Source: Pelomonas cellulosilytica
GTDB taxonomy: Bacteria; Pseudomonadota; Gammaproteobacteria; Burkholderiales; Burkholderiaceae_C
Assembly (NCBI RefSeq): GCF_021353265.1
Contig: NZ_JAJTWU010000005.1
Coordinates: 372,001-436,000 of the forward strand
Length of the DNA: 64,000 nucleotides
Reading direction: 5' to 3'
This document shows, one piece after another, positions 1 through 8,432 of the stretch. A program made the position numbers and the translations under genes. Within the stretch, counting starts at the first letter, position 1, and the number at the start of each line of letters is the position of its first letter. A model generated the notes under the pieces. The model ran no database searches. It had not been told where the DNA came from and saw only the letters and a list, made by a program, of their open reading frames with translations.

Positions 1-669
1 ATCGAGGTCACCCGGCTGGGCCTCGCACTTGGAGAAGTCGATCGTGCGGCCGTCGATGCGCGGGGGCGTACCGGTCTTGAGCCGGCCCTGGGGCAGCTTC
101 AATTCCTTTAGCCGTGCTGACAGCGACACGGCGGGCGGGTCACCGGCGCGGCCGGCGCTGTAGTTCTGCAGGCCGACGTGGATGCGGCCGTCCAGGAAGG
201 TACCGGCTGTCAGCACGACAGCGCGTGCGCGGAACCGGATGCCGGCCTGCGTGACGGCGCCGACGACGCGGTCTCCCTCGACCATCAGGTCGTCCACGGC
301 CTGCTGGAACAGCATCAGGTTGGGTTGGTTTTCCAGCCGGCGGCGGATGGCGGCCTTGTAGAGGATGCGGTCGGCCTGGGCACGGGTGGCGCGCACGGCC
401 GGGCCCTTGGAACCGTTGAGGATGCGGAACTGGATGCCACCTTCGTCGGTGGCCAGTGCCATCGCGCCGCCGAGCGCATCGACCTCCTTGACGAGGTGTC
501 CCTTGCCGATGCCGCCGATGCTGGGGTTGCAGCTCATCTGGCCCAGGGTTTCGATGTTGTGGGTCAGCAGCAGCGTCTGGGCCCCCATGCGGGCGGCGGC
601 GAGGGCGGCTTCGGTGCCGGCATGTCCGCCACCGACGACGATGACATCGAATTCCTTGGGGTAGAGCAT
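1..669 (-). CDS. mnmG: tRNA uridine-5-carboxymethylaminomethyl modification enzyme MnmG (GidA), 5' part
   Basis: This is the FAD-dependent subunit that, with MnmE, adds the carboxymethylaminomethyl group to wobble uridine 34 of certain tRNAs in the cytoplasm. The visible 223 residues begin [12 protein letters not shown], followed by the FAD-binding [10 protein letters not shown] at residues 13-22, the family-typical [12 protein letters not shown] near residue 47, and a TAGTFL motif near residue 153. The full protein is usually about 630 residues, so roughly the C-terminal two thirds lies beyond the window edge. The ATG at 669 fits the known N-terminus of the family. The next gene upstream is divergent. 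A perfect DnaA-box nonamer sits in the 200-base gap between them, as discussed separately. The identification is secure; only the truncation limits it. Confidence 0.97.
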   Translation of the reverse strand, partial: MLYPKEFDVIVVGGGHAGTEAALAAARMGAQTLLLTHNIETLGQMSCNPSIGGIGKGHLVKEVDALGGAMALATDEGGIQFRILNGSKGPAVRATRAQADRILYKAAIRRRLENQPNLMLFQQAVDDLMVEGDRVVGAVTQAGIRFRARAVVLTAGTFLDGRIHVGLQNYSAGRAGDPPAVSLSARLKELKLPQGRLKTGTPPRIDGRTIDFSKCEAQPGDLD

Positions 670-732
670 CTCGATCCTGCAAAGAGCGGCCCGGGCAGGG
701 GCCCGGGCGAGCCGCTGATTTTACGAACCGGC

Positions 733-741
733 TGTGGATAA
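733..741 (-). promoter_or_regulatory. DnaA-box-like nonamer
   Basis: The minus strand reads TTATCCACA, the consensus DnaA-binding nonamer, about 65 bases upstream of the mnmG start. mnmG (gidA) often lies near the chromosome origin. Only one perfect box was seen, so this is not evidence for a complete oriC; chance or a regulatory DnaA site is possible. Confidence 0.35.
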
Positions 742-869
742 GTCACCCGCAGGGCCGATGCGCACGCGCAGCCTCCTGAAGCAGACGCCTGCATGCTGTG
801 GCCGCCACCTTAGGGACAGCTGAAGGCGGGTCCATCGCCGCCGGCCGCGCGCCGTGCTGCAATCGCGCC

Positions 870-1508
870 ATGCCATTCCCTGCCGACCCCGTCCTCGCGC
901 CGCTCGCGGAGCTGGCCGCACGCGCCCAGCCGATGCGCGTGCCGGCGGGCACGCGGCTGTTCGACGCCGGCCGGCCGTGTCCGGGCTTCCCGCTGGTCGA
1001 TGAAGGCAGCGTGCGCGTCTCGCTGGCCTCGCCGGACGGCCGCCAGCTGGAGCTCTACCGCGTCGAGCCGGGCGAAGTCTGCGTCGTGTCGGCCACCTGC
1101 CTGTTTGCCCACCGCGTGGCCACGGCCAGCGGCGAGGCGCGCACGGAGACAGCGCTGCGGCTCATCTCGCCCGCCGACTTCGAGGCGGTGTGCGAAAGCG
1201 ACCCGGTGCTGCGCCGCTACGTCATGGGCCTGATGGCCGAGCGGCTGGCCGACCTGATGGCGCTGGTGGAGGCCGTGGCCTTCCAGCGGCTGGACCAGCG
1301 CCTGGCCGCGCTGCTGTGCGCCCGCGGGCCGCAGCTGCACACGACGCACCAGCAACTGGCCGACGAGCTGGGCACCGTGCGCGAGATCGTCAGCCGGCTG
1401 CTGCGCCGCTTCGAGCGCGACGGCTGGGTGGCGCTGGGCCGCGAGCGCATCGACATCGCCGACCGCGCCGCGCTGCAGCGGCTTTGCGTTGCATCAAGCG
1501 CTGTGTGA
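870..1508 (+). CDS. Crp/Fnr-family transcriptional regulator
   Basis: This is a 212-residue DNA-binding regulator. An N-terminal cyclic-nucleotide-binding-type beta barrel spans about residues 10-120 (FPLVDEGSVRVSLASPDGRQ, EPGEVCVVSATCLF). A C-terminal winged helix-turn-helix follows at about residues 160-205 (HQQLADELGTVREIVSRLLR). No Fnr-type N-terminal cysteine cluster is present, so the ligand may be something other than oxygen via a 4Fe-4S cluster; one Cys pair near CVVSATC might be redox active, which is inference. I chose the ATG at 870 because the preceding in-frame residues do not resemble the family. A small DUF2892 membrane protein gene starts 64 bases downstream, a pairing often seen with this regulator type, so it is a likely target. 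Confidence 0.9.
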   Translation: MPFPADPVLAPLAELAARAQPMRVPAGTRLFDAGRPCPGFPLVDEGSVRVSLASPDGRQLELYRVEPGEVCVVSATCLFAHRVATASGEARTETALRLISPADFEAVCESDPVLRRYVMGLMAERLADLMALVEAVAFQRLDQRLAALLCARGPQLHTTHQQLADELGTVREIVSRLLRRFERDGWVALGRERIDIADRAALQRLCVASSAV

Positions 1509-1572
1509 CCGTGGTCACCGACGCGCGGCGCCGTGCCGCGCAGCATGAAGGCATCACTTCAAGGAGCGCTTC

Positions 1573-1767
1573 ATGTTCAAGACCAATGTCGGCGGCATCG
1601 ACCGAATCGTCCGCATCCTGGCCGGCCTCGTGCTGCTGGGGCTGGCCGTCACCGGCACCATCGGCGTGTGGGGCTACGTCGGCGTAGTGCCGCTGGCCAC
1701 TGGCCTGCTGAGCACCTGCCCGCTGTACTCGGTGCTGGGCTTCAACACCTGCCCGATGAAGGGCTGA
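1573..1767 (+). CDS. Small DUF2892 inner-membrane protein
   Basis: The 64-residue product has two hydrophobic helices, roughly residues 14-30 and 34-50, and ends FNTCPMKG. The opening [18 protein letters not shown] and the closing [14 protein letters not shown] are typical of the DUF2892 (YgaP-like membrane domain) family. The family has no settled biochemical role but is often linked to rhodanese domains and sulfur stress. A clear Shine-Dalgarno AAGGAG lies 7 bases before the ATG. It follows the Crp/Fnr regulator on the same strand and may be controlled by it. Confidence 0.88.
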   Translation: MFKTNVGGIDRIVRILAGLVLLGLAVTGTIGVWGYVGVVPLATGLLSTCPLYSVLGFNTCPMKG

Positions 1768-1795
1768 AGCCCTCGCGGAGACCGACAATGCCGCC

Positions 1796-2086
1796 ATGGA
1801 TTGCCGCCCCCGCTGCGCCGCCTGCTGCATCGCGCCGTCGATCAGCTCGCCCATTCCCGGCATGCCCGACGGCAAGCCGGCCGGCGTGCGCTGCGTGCAG
1901 CTGGACGACGACGACTGCTGCCGGCTCTTCGGCCGGCCCGAGCGCCCGGCTGTCTGCGGCTCGCTGCAGCCCAGCGAGTTGATGTGCGGCGACAGCCGCG
2001 AGCAGGCGATGCGCTGGCTCGGCTGGATGGAGCGCGAGACTGCCCCGGTCACGCCGCCTGCACCCGCCTCTCGCGCGGGCGGCTGA
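1796..2086 (+). CDS. YkgJ-family cysteine-cluster protein
   Basis: A 96-residue cytoplasmic protein starts [11 protein letters not shown] and carries further Cys in [20 protein letters not shown] and LMCGD. The spaced Cys pattern matches the YkgJ family, thought to bind zinc or an iron-sulfur cluster; the exact role is unknown. An alternative ATG at 1789 is in another frame, so 1796 is the start. Its 3' end overlaps by 38 bases the 3' end of the convergent DUF2061 gene. Confidence 0.85.
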   Translation: MDCRPRCAACCIAPSISSPIPGMPDGKPAGVRCVQLDDDDCCRLFGRPERPAVCGSLQPSELMCGDSREQAMRWLGWMERETAPVTPPAPASRAGG

Positions 2087-2273
2087 AGCGCTCGCGCCAG
2101 GCCTCGGCGCGCGGGTGGTCCCAGTACTTATCGAAGAAGTAGTGCAGCACCGTGTTGCACAGCGGCTCGACGAAGGTCACCGCGCCCGCCACGGCGACGC
2201 TGCCGGTCAGCGCATAGGTGACGCCAAAGGAGGTGCCCAGATGCAGGATGCCGAAGCTGACGGTCTTGGCCAT
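2049..2273 (-). CDS. DUF2061 membrane protein
   Basis: This 74-residue protein starts [20 protein letters not shown] and contains two hydrophobic segments (about residues 5-25 and 28-45). The [20 protein letters not shown] and HYFFDKYWD stretches are typical of DUF2061, a small integral membrane family of unknown function. An in-frame TTG at 2288 would add five residues, but the ATG matches the family N-terminus better. The gene is convergent with, and overlaps, the YkgJ-type gene. Confidence 0.85.
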   Translation of the reverse strand: MAKTVSFGILHLGTSFGVTYALTGSVAVAGAVTFVEPLCNTVLHYFFDKYWDHPRAEAWRERFSRPRERRVQAA

Positions 2274-2346
2274 GATGTCTATCGCCAATGCTTTGAAGAT
2301 AGCTAAATGCTAATTGTTCGCATCTGCCGCGGCCAATGGCTTGTCG

Positions 2347-5163
2347 CTATGCCGGCGATTGGGTGTCACAGATCTTCCTGAGAGAAAACACGGTGCATGC
2401 CCGCTTCGGTGGCAGCGCCTCCGGCGCGTACCACCCGGCCGACGAGGCTGCCGCCTGTGCCTGCAGGGCTTGTGCGTCGGCCGTCCGGCCCTGGTGGCGC
2501 CATAGCTCGCCCTGAACCGCCCACAGGTAGCTTTGCAGGCGCACTTCGCGGCTGGCGGGCAGCGAGGACCATGCGGTCTGCGCCTGCGCCACGGCCTGGG
2601 CGGCCGCCGGCAGATCGTGCCTGAGCAGCGCGACCCGTGCCAGCCCCAGCTGGGCCAGCATTTGCGCGGCGATGGCGCGACGTGGCTCGGCGGCCGGCCC
2701 CGGCTGCGCCGCCTGGCGCAGCAGCGCCAGCCCCTGGTCCAGGGCCTGCGGATCGCCTTGATCCAGCAGAAAACGCGCCCATCGCTCGCGTGCGGCGGCC
2801 AGCGCCGCGGAATCCGGCGCGTCGTGCGCCTCGCTGGCCTGAAGCGCTGCCCACAGGTGATGGCGGGCGGCAGCCGCGTCGCCGGTTTGCGCCAGCGCCG
2901 TGCCCAGCAGGCCGTCCAGGCGGCGTTGGTCGGCTTCGTGGTTCACATGCGCGGCATAGTCCTTCTGAACGCCGCGCAGGATGGGCAGGGCGAGGTCGGG
3001 TCGACCGTCCATGAGCAGTGCAGCCCCGCGGTACTCTCGCGCCGTGTCGTCGCCGGGGCCGCCGCCGCCCGAGGGCGTGGGCAGGGACTCGAACATCGCC
3101 AGTGCCCGGCGCCGCTCGCCCAGGCGGTGCAGCCAGCGGGCGTGGTTGCCTACCGCGTGGAAGTGGTTGTTGTGGTTGGGGCCATAGGTGCTGAGCGCCT
3201 GGGCCGTCGCGGTCTCGAAATGCTTCAGCGCAGCGGCTACCTGTCCCTGCTCCATCAGCGACATCGCCAGGTTGGTGTTGATGACCGACAGGTTCTCCTC
3301 GCTGGCACCAGGGGCCAAGGGGATGGCCAGTGCCTCCTCGTACAGCGCCTGCGCCTGCGGCCACGCCTCGCGGGCGTTGTGCACGTTGGCCAGGTTGGCC
3401 AACGCCGCCGGGTAGTCCTCGGACTGGGGTGCATGGCGACGGTACAGCGCAATGGCGCGCTCCAACGCCTGGATGCGCTGCGCGTGGGCGCCGGGCACGC
3501 CGCGCAGCACTTCGCTTTGCGCCATCCACCAGGCCGCGCGCTGCTCGGAAGCATCCAGGCCCGCCCGGTGGATGAGATCGTCCACCCGCGCCAAGGTGGC
3601 CTTGGCGGCGTCCGGATGCAGGTTGTAGATGTCGCCGTAGGCATCGACCAGCAGGCCCTGGATATACACCGGATCGGTCACGCCAAGGTACTTTTCGGCC
3701 AGCGCCATTTGGCGGCGATGCAGCACCTCGTAGCGGTCGTCTTCGGCGAGGTAGCCGTACACATTGGCCACGACGCCGAGGAGTTCGATCCGCAACGCGG
3801 GGTCGTGTTCGAAGTCACGGTCGATGCGCTCCGAGGCCAGGTCCATCAACTGCCTGGCGGTGATCTGGCCGCGCGGTTGGTCGGACGGGCGGCGCGGGTC
3901 CACGGCGTTGAAGATGCCCAGCACGAAGCCCTTCACCGCTTCGGCGCGACGCGCCTCGGCCTTGGCTCGCTGCCCCTGCCACACCACGCCCGCGACGCCT
4001 GCCACGAGGCTCATGGCCAGAAGGCCTGACAAGGCCACACCGACGCGGTGACGGCGCGCAAAGCGGGCCAGTCGCACCCAGCCCGTAATGCGCCGCGCGT
4101 GGATAGGCTGGGTGCGGCGATGACGCGCCAGGTCCTCCGCCAGCGCGGCGACGGACTGGTAGCGGTCGGTCGGGCGGGGCTGCAGCGCGCGGTCGACGAT
4201 GGCGTCGAGGTCGCCGCGCAGCGCCTTGCGGCGGCTTGCCTGCGTCGTGGTGTGGGACGGCGGGGGCACGGGCTCGCCGGGCGGCGGGGGCGGCGCGTCG
4301 GTCAGCAGCTCGAACAGCATCAGGCCCAGCGCGTAGACGTCGGTCGCGACGCTCACCGGCCCGCCGGCCAGCTGCTCGGGCGCGGCATAGCGCGGCGTGG
4401 CGAGCAGGCCCTGGGCGCGGGTCAGCGCGGTGCTGTCGGCGGGCGTACCGTCCTCACCGGCCAGCAACTTGGCTATGCCGAAGTCCAGCAGCTTGACCTG
4501 GCCGCCGGCCGTGACGAGCACATTGGCCGGCTTCAGGTCGCGGTGGGCGATGAACTGACCGTGGGCGTGGCTGACGGCGTCGGCCATCTGCGCGAACAGG
4601 TCCAGCCGCGCGGCTAGTGGCAGCGCCTGCTCGCGGCACCAGTCGGTGATGGGCCGGCCGTCCACCGCCTCCAGCGCGAGGTAGGGCTGGCCGTCGGCGG
4701 CCAGGCCCGCGTCGTAGAAGCGCGCGATGTGCGTGTGGTCCAGCGCGGCGAGGATGTCGCGCTCGCGGTCGAAGCGCTCGCGCAGCGAGCCCGCCAGCAG
4801 GTGGGCGTGAGGCAGCTTCAGTGCCACGTCGCGGGCGAAGGCGCCGTCCGAGCGGCGCGCCAGCCACACGATGCCCATGCCGCCGCGGCCCAGCTCGCGC
4901 ACCAGCGTGTAGGGACCGACGACATCGCCCGGCGCCGCCCCTGACGGCGCCGTAACCGGTGGCAGTGTGGGCGGGCCGTCCAGGAACGCACCACCTGCAC
5001 CGGGCAGCCCGTCCAGCACGGCGGCCAGGCCGTCGCGCAGGTCGGCATCGGCCTCAGGCAGTGCCGCGAGCCAGCCGGCGCGTTCGGCCTCGGGCAGCGC
5101 CAGCAGCTGGTCGAGCCGCGCCGAGAAGCGCGGCCACTGGTCGGGGGGGCAGGGCAGCTTCAT
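2347..5163 (-). CDS. Membrane-anchored Ser/Thr protein kinase with TPR-like C-terminal domain
   Basis: This 938-residue protein is a Hanks-type kinase. After an N-terminal extension of about 80 residues the kinase domain shows the glycine loop GRGGMG (about 92-97), catalytic lysine in VALKLPH (116), HRDLKPAN (207-214), DFG (227-229) and APE (261-263), so it looks catalytically intact. One transmembrane segment follows at about 374-396, and the rest is a helical extracytoplasmic region with TPR-like repeats. I chose the ATG at 5163; an upstream in-frame TTG would add four residues. The gene directly follows an ECF sigma factor gene, a conserved pairing (TIGR02999-type sigma factors with such kinases) in which the kinase is thought to act on the sigma pathway. 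The signal and the phosphorylation target cannot be read from the sequence. Confidence 0.93.
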   Translation of the reverse strand: MKLPCPPDQWPRFSARLDQLLALPEAERAGWLAALPEADADLRDGLAAVLDGLPGAGGAFLDGPPTLPPVTAPSGAAPGDVVGPYTLVRELGRGGMGIVWLARRSDGAFARDVALKLPHAHLLAGSLRERFDRERDILAALDHTHIARFYDAGLAADGQPYLALEAVDGRPITDWCREQALPLAARLDLFAQMADAVSHAHGQFIAHRDLKPANVLVTAGGQVKLLDFGIAKLLAGEDGTPADSTALTRAQGLLATPRYAAPEQLAGGPVSVATDVYALGLMLFELLTDAPPPPPGEPVPPPSHTTTQASRRKALRGDLDAIVDRALQPRPTDRYQSVAALAEDLARHRRTQPIHARRITGWVRLARFARRHRVGVALSGLLAMSLVAGVAGVVWQGQRAKAEARRAEAVKGFVLGIFNAVDPRRPSDQPRGQITARQLMDLASERIDRDFEHDPALRIELLGVVANVYGYLAEDDRYEVLHRRQMALAEKYLGVTDPVYIQGLLVDAYGDIYNLHPDAAKATLARVDDLIHRAGLDASEQRAAWWMAQSEVLRGVPGAHAQRIQALERAIALYRRHAPQSEDYPAALANLANVHNAREAWPQAQALYEEALAIPLAPGASEENLSVINTNLAMSLMEQGQVAAALKHFETATAQALSTYGPNHNNHFHAVGNHARWLHRLGERRRALAMFESLPTPSGGGGPGDDTAREYRGAALLMDGRPDLALPILRGVQKDYAAHVNHEADQRRLDGLLGTALAQTGDAAAARHHLWAALQASEAHDAPDSAALAAARERWARFLLDQGDPQALDQGLALLRQAAQPGPAAEPRRAIAAQMLAQLGLARVALLRHDLPAAAQAVAQAQTAWSSLPASREVRLQSYLWAVQGELWRHQGRTADAQALQAQAAASSAGWYAPEALPPKRACTVFSLRKICDTQSPA

Positions 5164-5217
5164 CGGTGGAGCCAACGGGTTGTCGGGCTGCGGGCGGACA
5201 TGTCGCGCCGCGTCAGC

Positions 5218-5748
5218 TCACAGCATCGTGCGCAGCAGCGCGCGAGCCTTGTCCCAGTCGCGGCGCACGGTGCGGTCGGTCAGCCCGAGGGCCGTGGCGA
5301 TCTCGGCGTCGGTCAGCCCGCCGAAGTAGCGCATCTCCACCACTTGGGCCAGGCGCGGCTCCACCTGGGCCAGCGCGGTCAGCGCGGCGTCCACCTGCAG
5401 CGCCTCGCCGTCGGCCGGCCCGGGCTGTTCGGCCGCGCGCGTGTCCAGCGTCACGTGCTCGATACCGCCGCCGCGGCACTCGGCATGGCGCGCGCGCAGC
5501 TCGTCCACGATGACCGACCGCATGACCTGCGCCGCATAGGCGTAGAAGTGGCCGGGGCTGGCGAACGCCAGCTGGTCCACGCGCGGGGCCAGGCGCAGGT
5601 AGCTCTCGTTGACGAGCGCCGTGGTGTTGAGCCCCGCCTGCGGGCCGCTGGCATGGAGCCGGGCGCGGGCGATCTTCTTCAGCTCGGGGTAGGCCTCTTG
5701 CCATGCAGCGGGCCAGCTTGAAGGCTCAGGCGACGGGTAGGCTGGCAT
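5218..5748 (-). CDS. ECF-type RNA polymerase sigma factor (TIGR02999-like)
   Basis: This 176-residue sigma factor has an N-terminal sigma-70 region 2 (NTTALVNESYLRL, HFYAYAAQVMRSVIVDELRA) and a C-terminal region 4 helix-turn-helix (QVVEMRYFGGLTDAEIATAL, TDRTVRRDWDKARALL). The wording of region 2 and the lack of an obvious anti-sigma factor gene nearby fit the sigma subgroup that travels with Ser/Thr kinases. The ATG at 5748 was preferred over a TTG 27 bases upstream. The stop lies 54 bases before the kinase start, so the two are probably one transcript. The next gene upstream is a divergent PEP-CTERM protein gene, a possible target, which is inference. Confidence 0.92.
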   Translation of the reverse strand: MPAYPSPEPSSWPAAWQEAYPELKKIARARLHASGPQAGLNTTALVNESYLRLAPRVDQLAFASPGHFYAYAAQVMRSVIVDELRARHAECRGGGIEHVTLDTRAAEQPGPADGEALQVDAALTALAQVEPRLAQVVEMRYFGGLTDAEIATALGLTDRTVRRDWDKARALLRTML

Positions 5749-5900
5749 GGGCCGGCATGTTCGCACGCAGGCCAACCCCGCTGCGGCCTACCGACGTGGT
5801 GCGCCGCCCCCTTGTCTAGGGAGGCGGTGTCCGGCTTGGCGCGGCGGCGGCGTTGGCTTGGGGGCAGGTCGAGTGTTCGACCGCCCATCAAGGAGTCTCC

Positions 5901-6548
5901 ATGCAACGCTTTGCCTTTCCCCATGCGCTGGCCCTGGCAGCGGCGCTCGCCGCGCTGCCGGCACTGGCGGCCAACCCCGGCCCCTACAACACCGGCGTCG
6001 ATGCCAGCGGCGCGCCGTTGGCGCAGGACGCCGTCGACGCGCACTACGAGATCGTCGACTCCGCCGCCTTCGGCCCGGCCGCGTACGCCAAGACCACCGG
6101 CGCGCCGATCGACAACGGGGCCTGGATCAACAACTCGTCCGCCTCGCGCTGGCTGGTGCCCACGACGGACTTCTTTTTCACCGACCAGCCCGGCATCACG
6201 GACACCATCACCTACCGCACGACCTTCGACCTCGGTGCCTACAGCGCGCCCGGTTGGCGCATCGATGGCCGCTGGGCCGCCGACGACAGCGGCCTGACGG
6301 TCCGGCTGAATGGCGTCGTCGTGCCCGGCTTGGGCATTGCGCAGGCCGACGCGTGGACGCCGTTGCACATCACCAGCGGCATCCTGCCGGGGCTGAACAC
6401 GCTGGAGTTCAGCACCTCGTCCACACTCAGCCCCACCGGGTTTCGCGCGGAGATGGTGACCACGCCGGTGCCCGAGCCGTCGACTTGGCTGCTGCTGGCC
6501 GGTGGCTTGGGGCTGGTGGCCCTGCGCCGCCGCGGAGGTGCGCAATGA
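5901..6548 (+). CDS. PEP-CTERM secreted protein
   Basis: A 215-residue exported protein with a signal peptide (MQRFAFPHALALAAALAALP, cleavage after about ALA) and a C-terminal sorting signal: VPEPSTW, a hydrophobic stretch, then an arginine-rich tail RRRG. Exosortase recognises the VPEP motif, removes the tail and directs the protein to the cell surface or exopolysaccharide. The central part is beta-rich and resembles sugar-binding-like PEP-CTERM domains but no catalytic motif is visible. The Shine-Dalgarno AAGGAG at 5890-5895 fixes the ATG. The stop overlaps the start of the next PEP-CTERM gene, so the two are translated together. Confidence 0.9.
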   Translation: MQRFAFPHALALAAALAALPALAANPGPYNTGVDASGAPLAQDAVDAHYEIVDSAAFGPAAYAKTTGAPIDNGAWINNSSASRWLVPTTDFFFTDQPGITDTITYRTTFDLGAYSAPGWRIDGRWAADDSGLTVRLNGVVVPGLGIAQADAWTPLHITSGILPGLNTLEFSTSSTLSPTGFRAEMVTTPVPEPSTWLLLAGGLGLVALRRRGGAQ

Positions 6549-7381
6549 AGGCCGCGCTGCGCTGCGGCGCTGCTGTGCTGGGGCTGGTGGCCCTCGCGCT
6601 GTCCGGGGCGGCACAGGCGGGCGGCTACGGCCTGACTGCCAACGTCATCACCGAGGTGACGAACTTCCCTGCTGCCGACCGCAAGGACGGCAACCTGTGG
6701 TTCGATCGCGAGCCGCAGGCGGGCCAGTTGCAGGCCGTCGACCGCACCGCGCAGCTGGGTCCGGGCGTGGCAGCCGTGGGCAGGTTCCTCGGCTCGACCG
6801 GCCTGCTCAAGGCCTACGCCGGGGCCAGCTACCCGTTCGGCGGTAGCGGCCTGGCCACGTCCACCGTCAGCAGCAGCTTCTACGACACCGTCATGGTCAC
6901 GGGCGCCGGCCTGGCTGTCGGCACGCCGGTCAGCTACCGCGTGGATTTCAGCATCGAAGGCACGGTGCTCGGCGCAGCCCCGGACCCCACCTTCGGCGCC
7001 ATCGCCGAGGCCTCGGTGACGCTGCAGGACGATTACACCTACCAGTCCGTCAAGCTCAACTGGGGCAACCGCACGCAGAGCCCCGGCGTGTACTCGTTGG
7101 TGCTCGACACGAAGGTCGGGAGTGCCGTCGTGATCTACGGCTCGCTTGCCGTCGGCGCGCGGGTGCAGGGCAACTCGGTCACCGCGCGCTCGGCGGCGGC
7201 GGACTTCTACAACTCCGCGCATTACTACATCACGCCCTCGGTCGCCGGGCTCAACACCGTGGGCCTGAGCGGGCATGACTTCACTGCGGCCCCCGTGCCG
7301 GAGCCGTCGACCTGGGCGCTGATGGCGCTGGGCCTGGGCTGGGTGGCGGTGCGGCAGCGGAGGGCATCGCGCCGCGGTTAG
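6545..7381 (+). CDS. PEP-CTERM secreted protein, coupled to the preceding one
   Basis: The 278-residue product has a signal peptide (MKAALRCGAAVLGLVALALS, then GAAQAGG) and a C-terminal VPEPSTW signal, hydrophobic helix and basic tail (RQRRASRRG). The body is rich in Thr, Ser, Gly and Asn, as in extracellular beta proteins. Function is unknown beyond surface sorting by exosortase. Its ATG overlaps the preceding stop in an ATGA tetranucleotide. The two proteins share only the sorting signal, not evident sequence similarity, so they may form parts of one extracellular structure, which is inference. Confidence 0.9.
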   Translation: MKAALRCGAAVLGLVALALSGAAQAGGYGLTANVITEVTNFPAADRKDGNLWFDREPQAGQLQAVDRTAQLGPGVAAVGRFLGSTGLLKAYAGASYPFGGSGLATSTVSSSFYDTVMVTGAGLAVGTPVSYRVDFSIEGTVLGAAPDPTFGAIAEASVTLQDDYTYQSVKLNWGNRTQSPGVYSLVLDTKVGSAVVIYGSLAVGARVQGNSVTARSAAADFYNSAHYYITPSVAGLNTVGLSGHDFTAAPVPEPSTWALMALGLGWVAVRQRRASRRG

Positions 7382-7391
7382 GCTGGCGGGC

Positions 7392-7895
7392 ATGAGCCCG
7401 CCGGACCGACCCACCCCACCCAACAGCCTGCTCCGCCATCAGGCCCGCCAAGGCGCCTTCACTGATGCTTATGCGCGGCAGGTCCCGCGGACGGTGAGCC
7501 TGGCCGAGTTCGTCGAGGCCTTCTACACGACGCGACTGTTCAGGTTCGAACTGGCGCTGATCGCGCTGCTGGGCAAGCCGTCCACGGCGGCCATGGTGCG
7601 CGCCGTGGCCACTGGCGGGGGGCGCCGCCTGGCTGTGTGGACGGCCGAGGCTCGCACGGCCGACGAGCTGCTGATGCGCGACGATAGCGGCGCGACCTGC
7701 TCATGGTTCAAGGTGGAGTCGGCCGCGGGTGGGCAGACGCTGCTGTGGTTCGGCTCGGCGATCCAGCCGCGCCGGCGCGGGGCCGACGGGCAGCTGCGCT
7801 TCTCCTTGGGGTTCCACGCGCTGCTGGGCTTTCACCGCCGCTACTCGCGGGCGCTGCTGCGCGCCGCGGTGAGGCGCCTGGAGATGGCGTGCTAG
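7392..7895 (+). CDS. Protein of unknown function
   Basis: I do not recognise this 167-residue protein. It has no signal peptide; a hydrophobic stretch near FELALIALLG is too short for a confident membrane helix. The C-terminal half (TCSWFKVESA, QTLLWFGSAI, LRFSLGFHALLGFHRRYSR) resembles a soluble mixed fold ending in a basic helix. It starts with ATG 10 bases after the preceding PEP-CTERM gene and could share its transcript. Its 3' end overlaps the convergent lipoprotein gene by 4 bases. Coding quality (uniform frame, GC-rich third positions) supports a real gene. Confidence 0.72.
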   Translation: MSPPDRPTPPNSLLRHQARQGAFTDAYARQVPRTVSLAEFVEAFYTTRLFRFELALIALLGKPSTAAMVRAVATGGGRRLAVWTAEARTADELLMRDDSGATCSWFKVESAAGGQTLLWFGSAIQPRRRGADGQLRFSLGFHALLGFHRRYSRALLRAAVRRLEMAC

Positions 7896-8401
7896 GGCTT
7901 CGTGCCGCGGCCGCTGACCTTGTCGGTCACCGGCTGCTGCGTCGCGAGGTCCTCGATCCAGGCCTCGCAGGCCTCGGGCGCGATGCGGCCCGCCACGCGG
8001 TAGGCCTTGCCGGCCTCGGGTGTGAAGTCCACGTCGCCCAGTACCTGGCAGTTCGGGTTCGTCAGCGCGAGGATGGGCGCGGCGTACTGCGTGGCCACCT
8101 GCAGCGTCACGCGGGCCGGGCGCAGCGGCAGCTCGTTCGTCAGCGCGACGGGCGTCACCGAGAAGCCGCGGCCCTTGTTGGCCTGCACGGTGGCCAGGCT
8201 GGTGGACGCCAGCCGCCGTCCGTCCACACGCGTCAGCTCGAAGACATGCAGCAGCGAACTGCCGATTGGCACCGCCTGGTCGGCTACGTTGGCGGTGGGG
8301 CCGGTGTAGTCCGGCGGCGTGGCGGGCTGGAGGCTGGCGCAGCCGGCGAGGGCGGCGAGCAGCAAGGGCACGAAGCGAAGGGTGTGGCGGGGCGCGGTCA
8401 T
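7892..8401 (-). CDS. Predicted lipoprotein
   Basis: The 169-residue product opens MTAPRHTLRFVPLLLAALAG followed by Cys: a signal peptide with an LAGC lipobox, so it should be lipidated and membrane-anchored in the envelope. The mature part contains two further cysteines (NPNCQVLG, APEACEAW) that could form a disulfide. I do not recognise the family. The ATG at 8401 was chosen because longer in-frame N-termini would bury the signal peptide. It begins 31 bases after the ABC permease gene on the same strand and may be the last gene of that operon. Confidence 0.8.
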   Translation of the reverse strand: MTAPRHTLRFVPLLLAALAGCASLQPATPPDYTGPTANVADQAVPIGSSLLHVFELTRVDGRRLASTSLATVQANKGRGFSVTPVALTNELPLRPARVTLQVATQYAAPILALTNPNCQVLGDVDFTPEAGKAYRVAGRIAPEACEAWIEDLATQQPVTDKVSGRGTKP

Positions 8402-8432
8402 GTCTGGAGTCTCGCCCATGCCGGCCCGGTGC

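Noticed and set aside
2409-5048. Several plus-strand frames opposite the Ser/Thr kinase gene
   Set aside because: They are GC-rich shadow frames with low-complexity Arg/Ala/Gly products.
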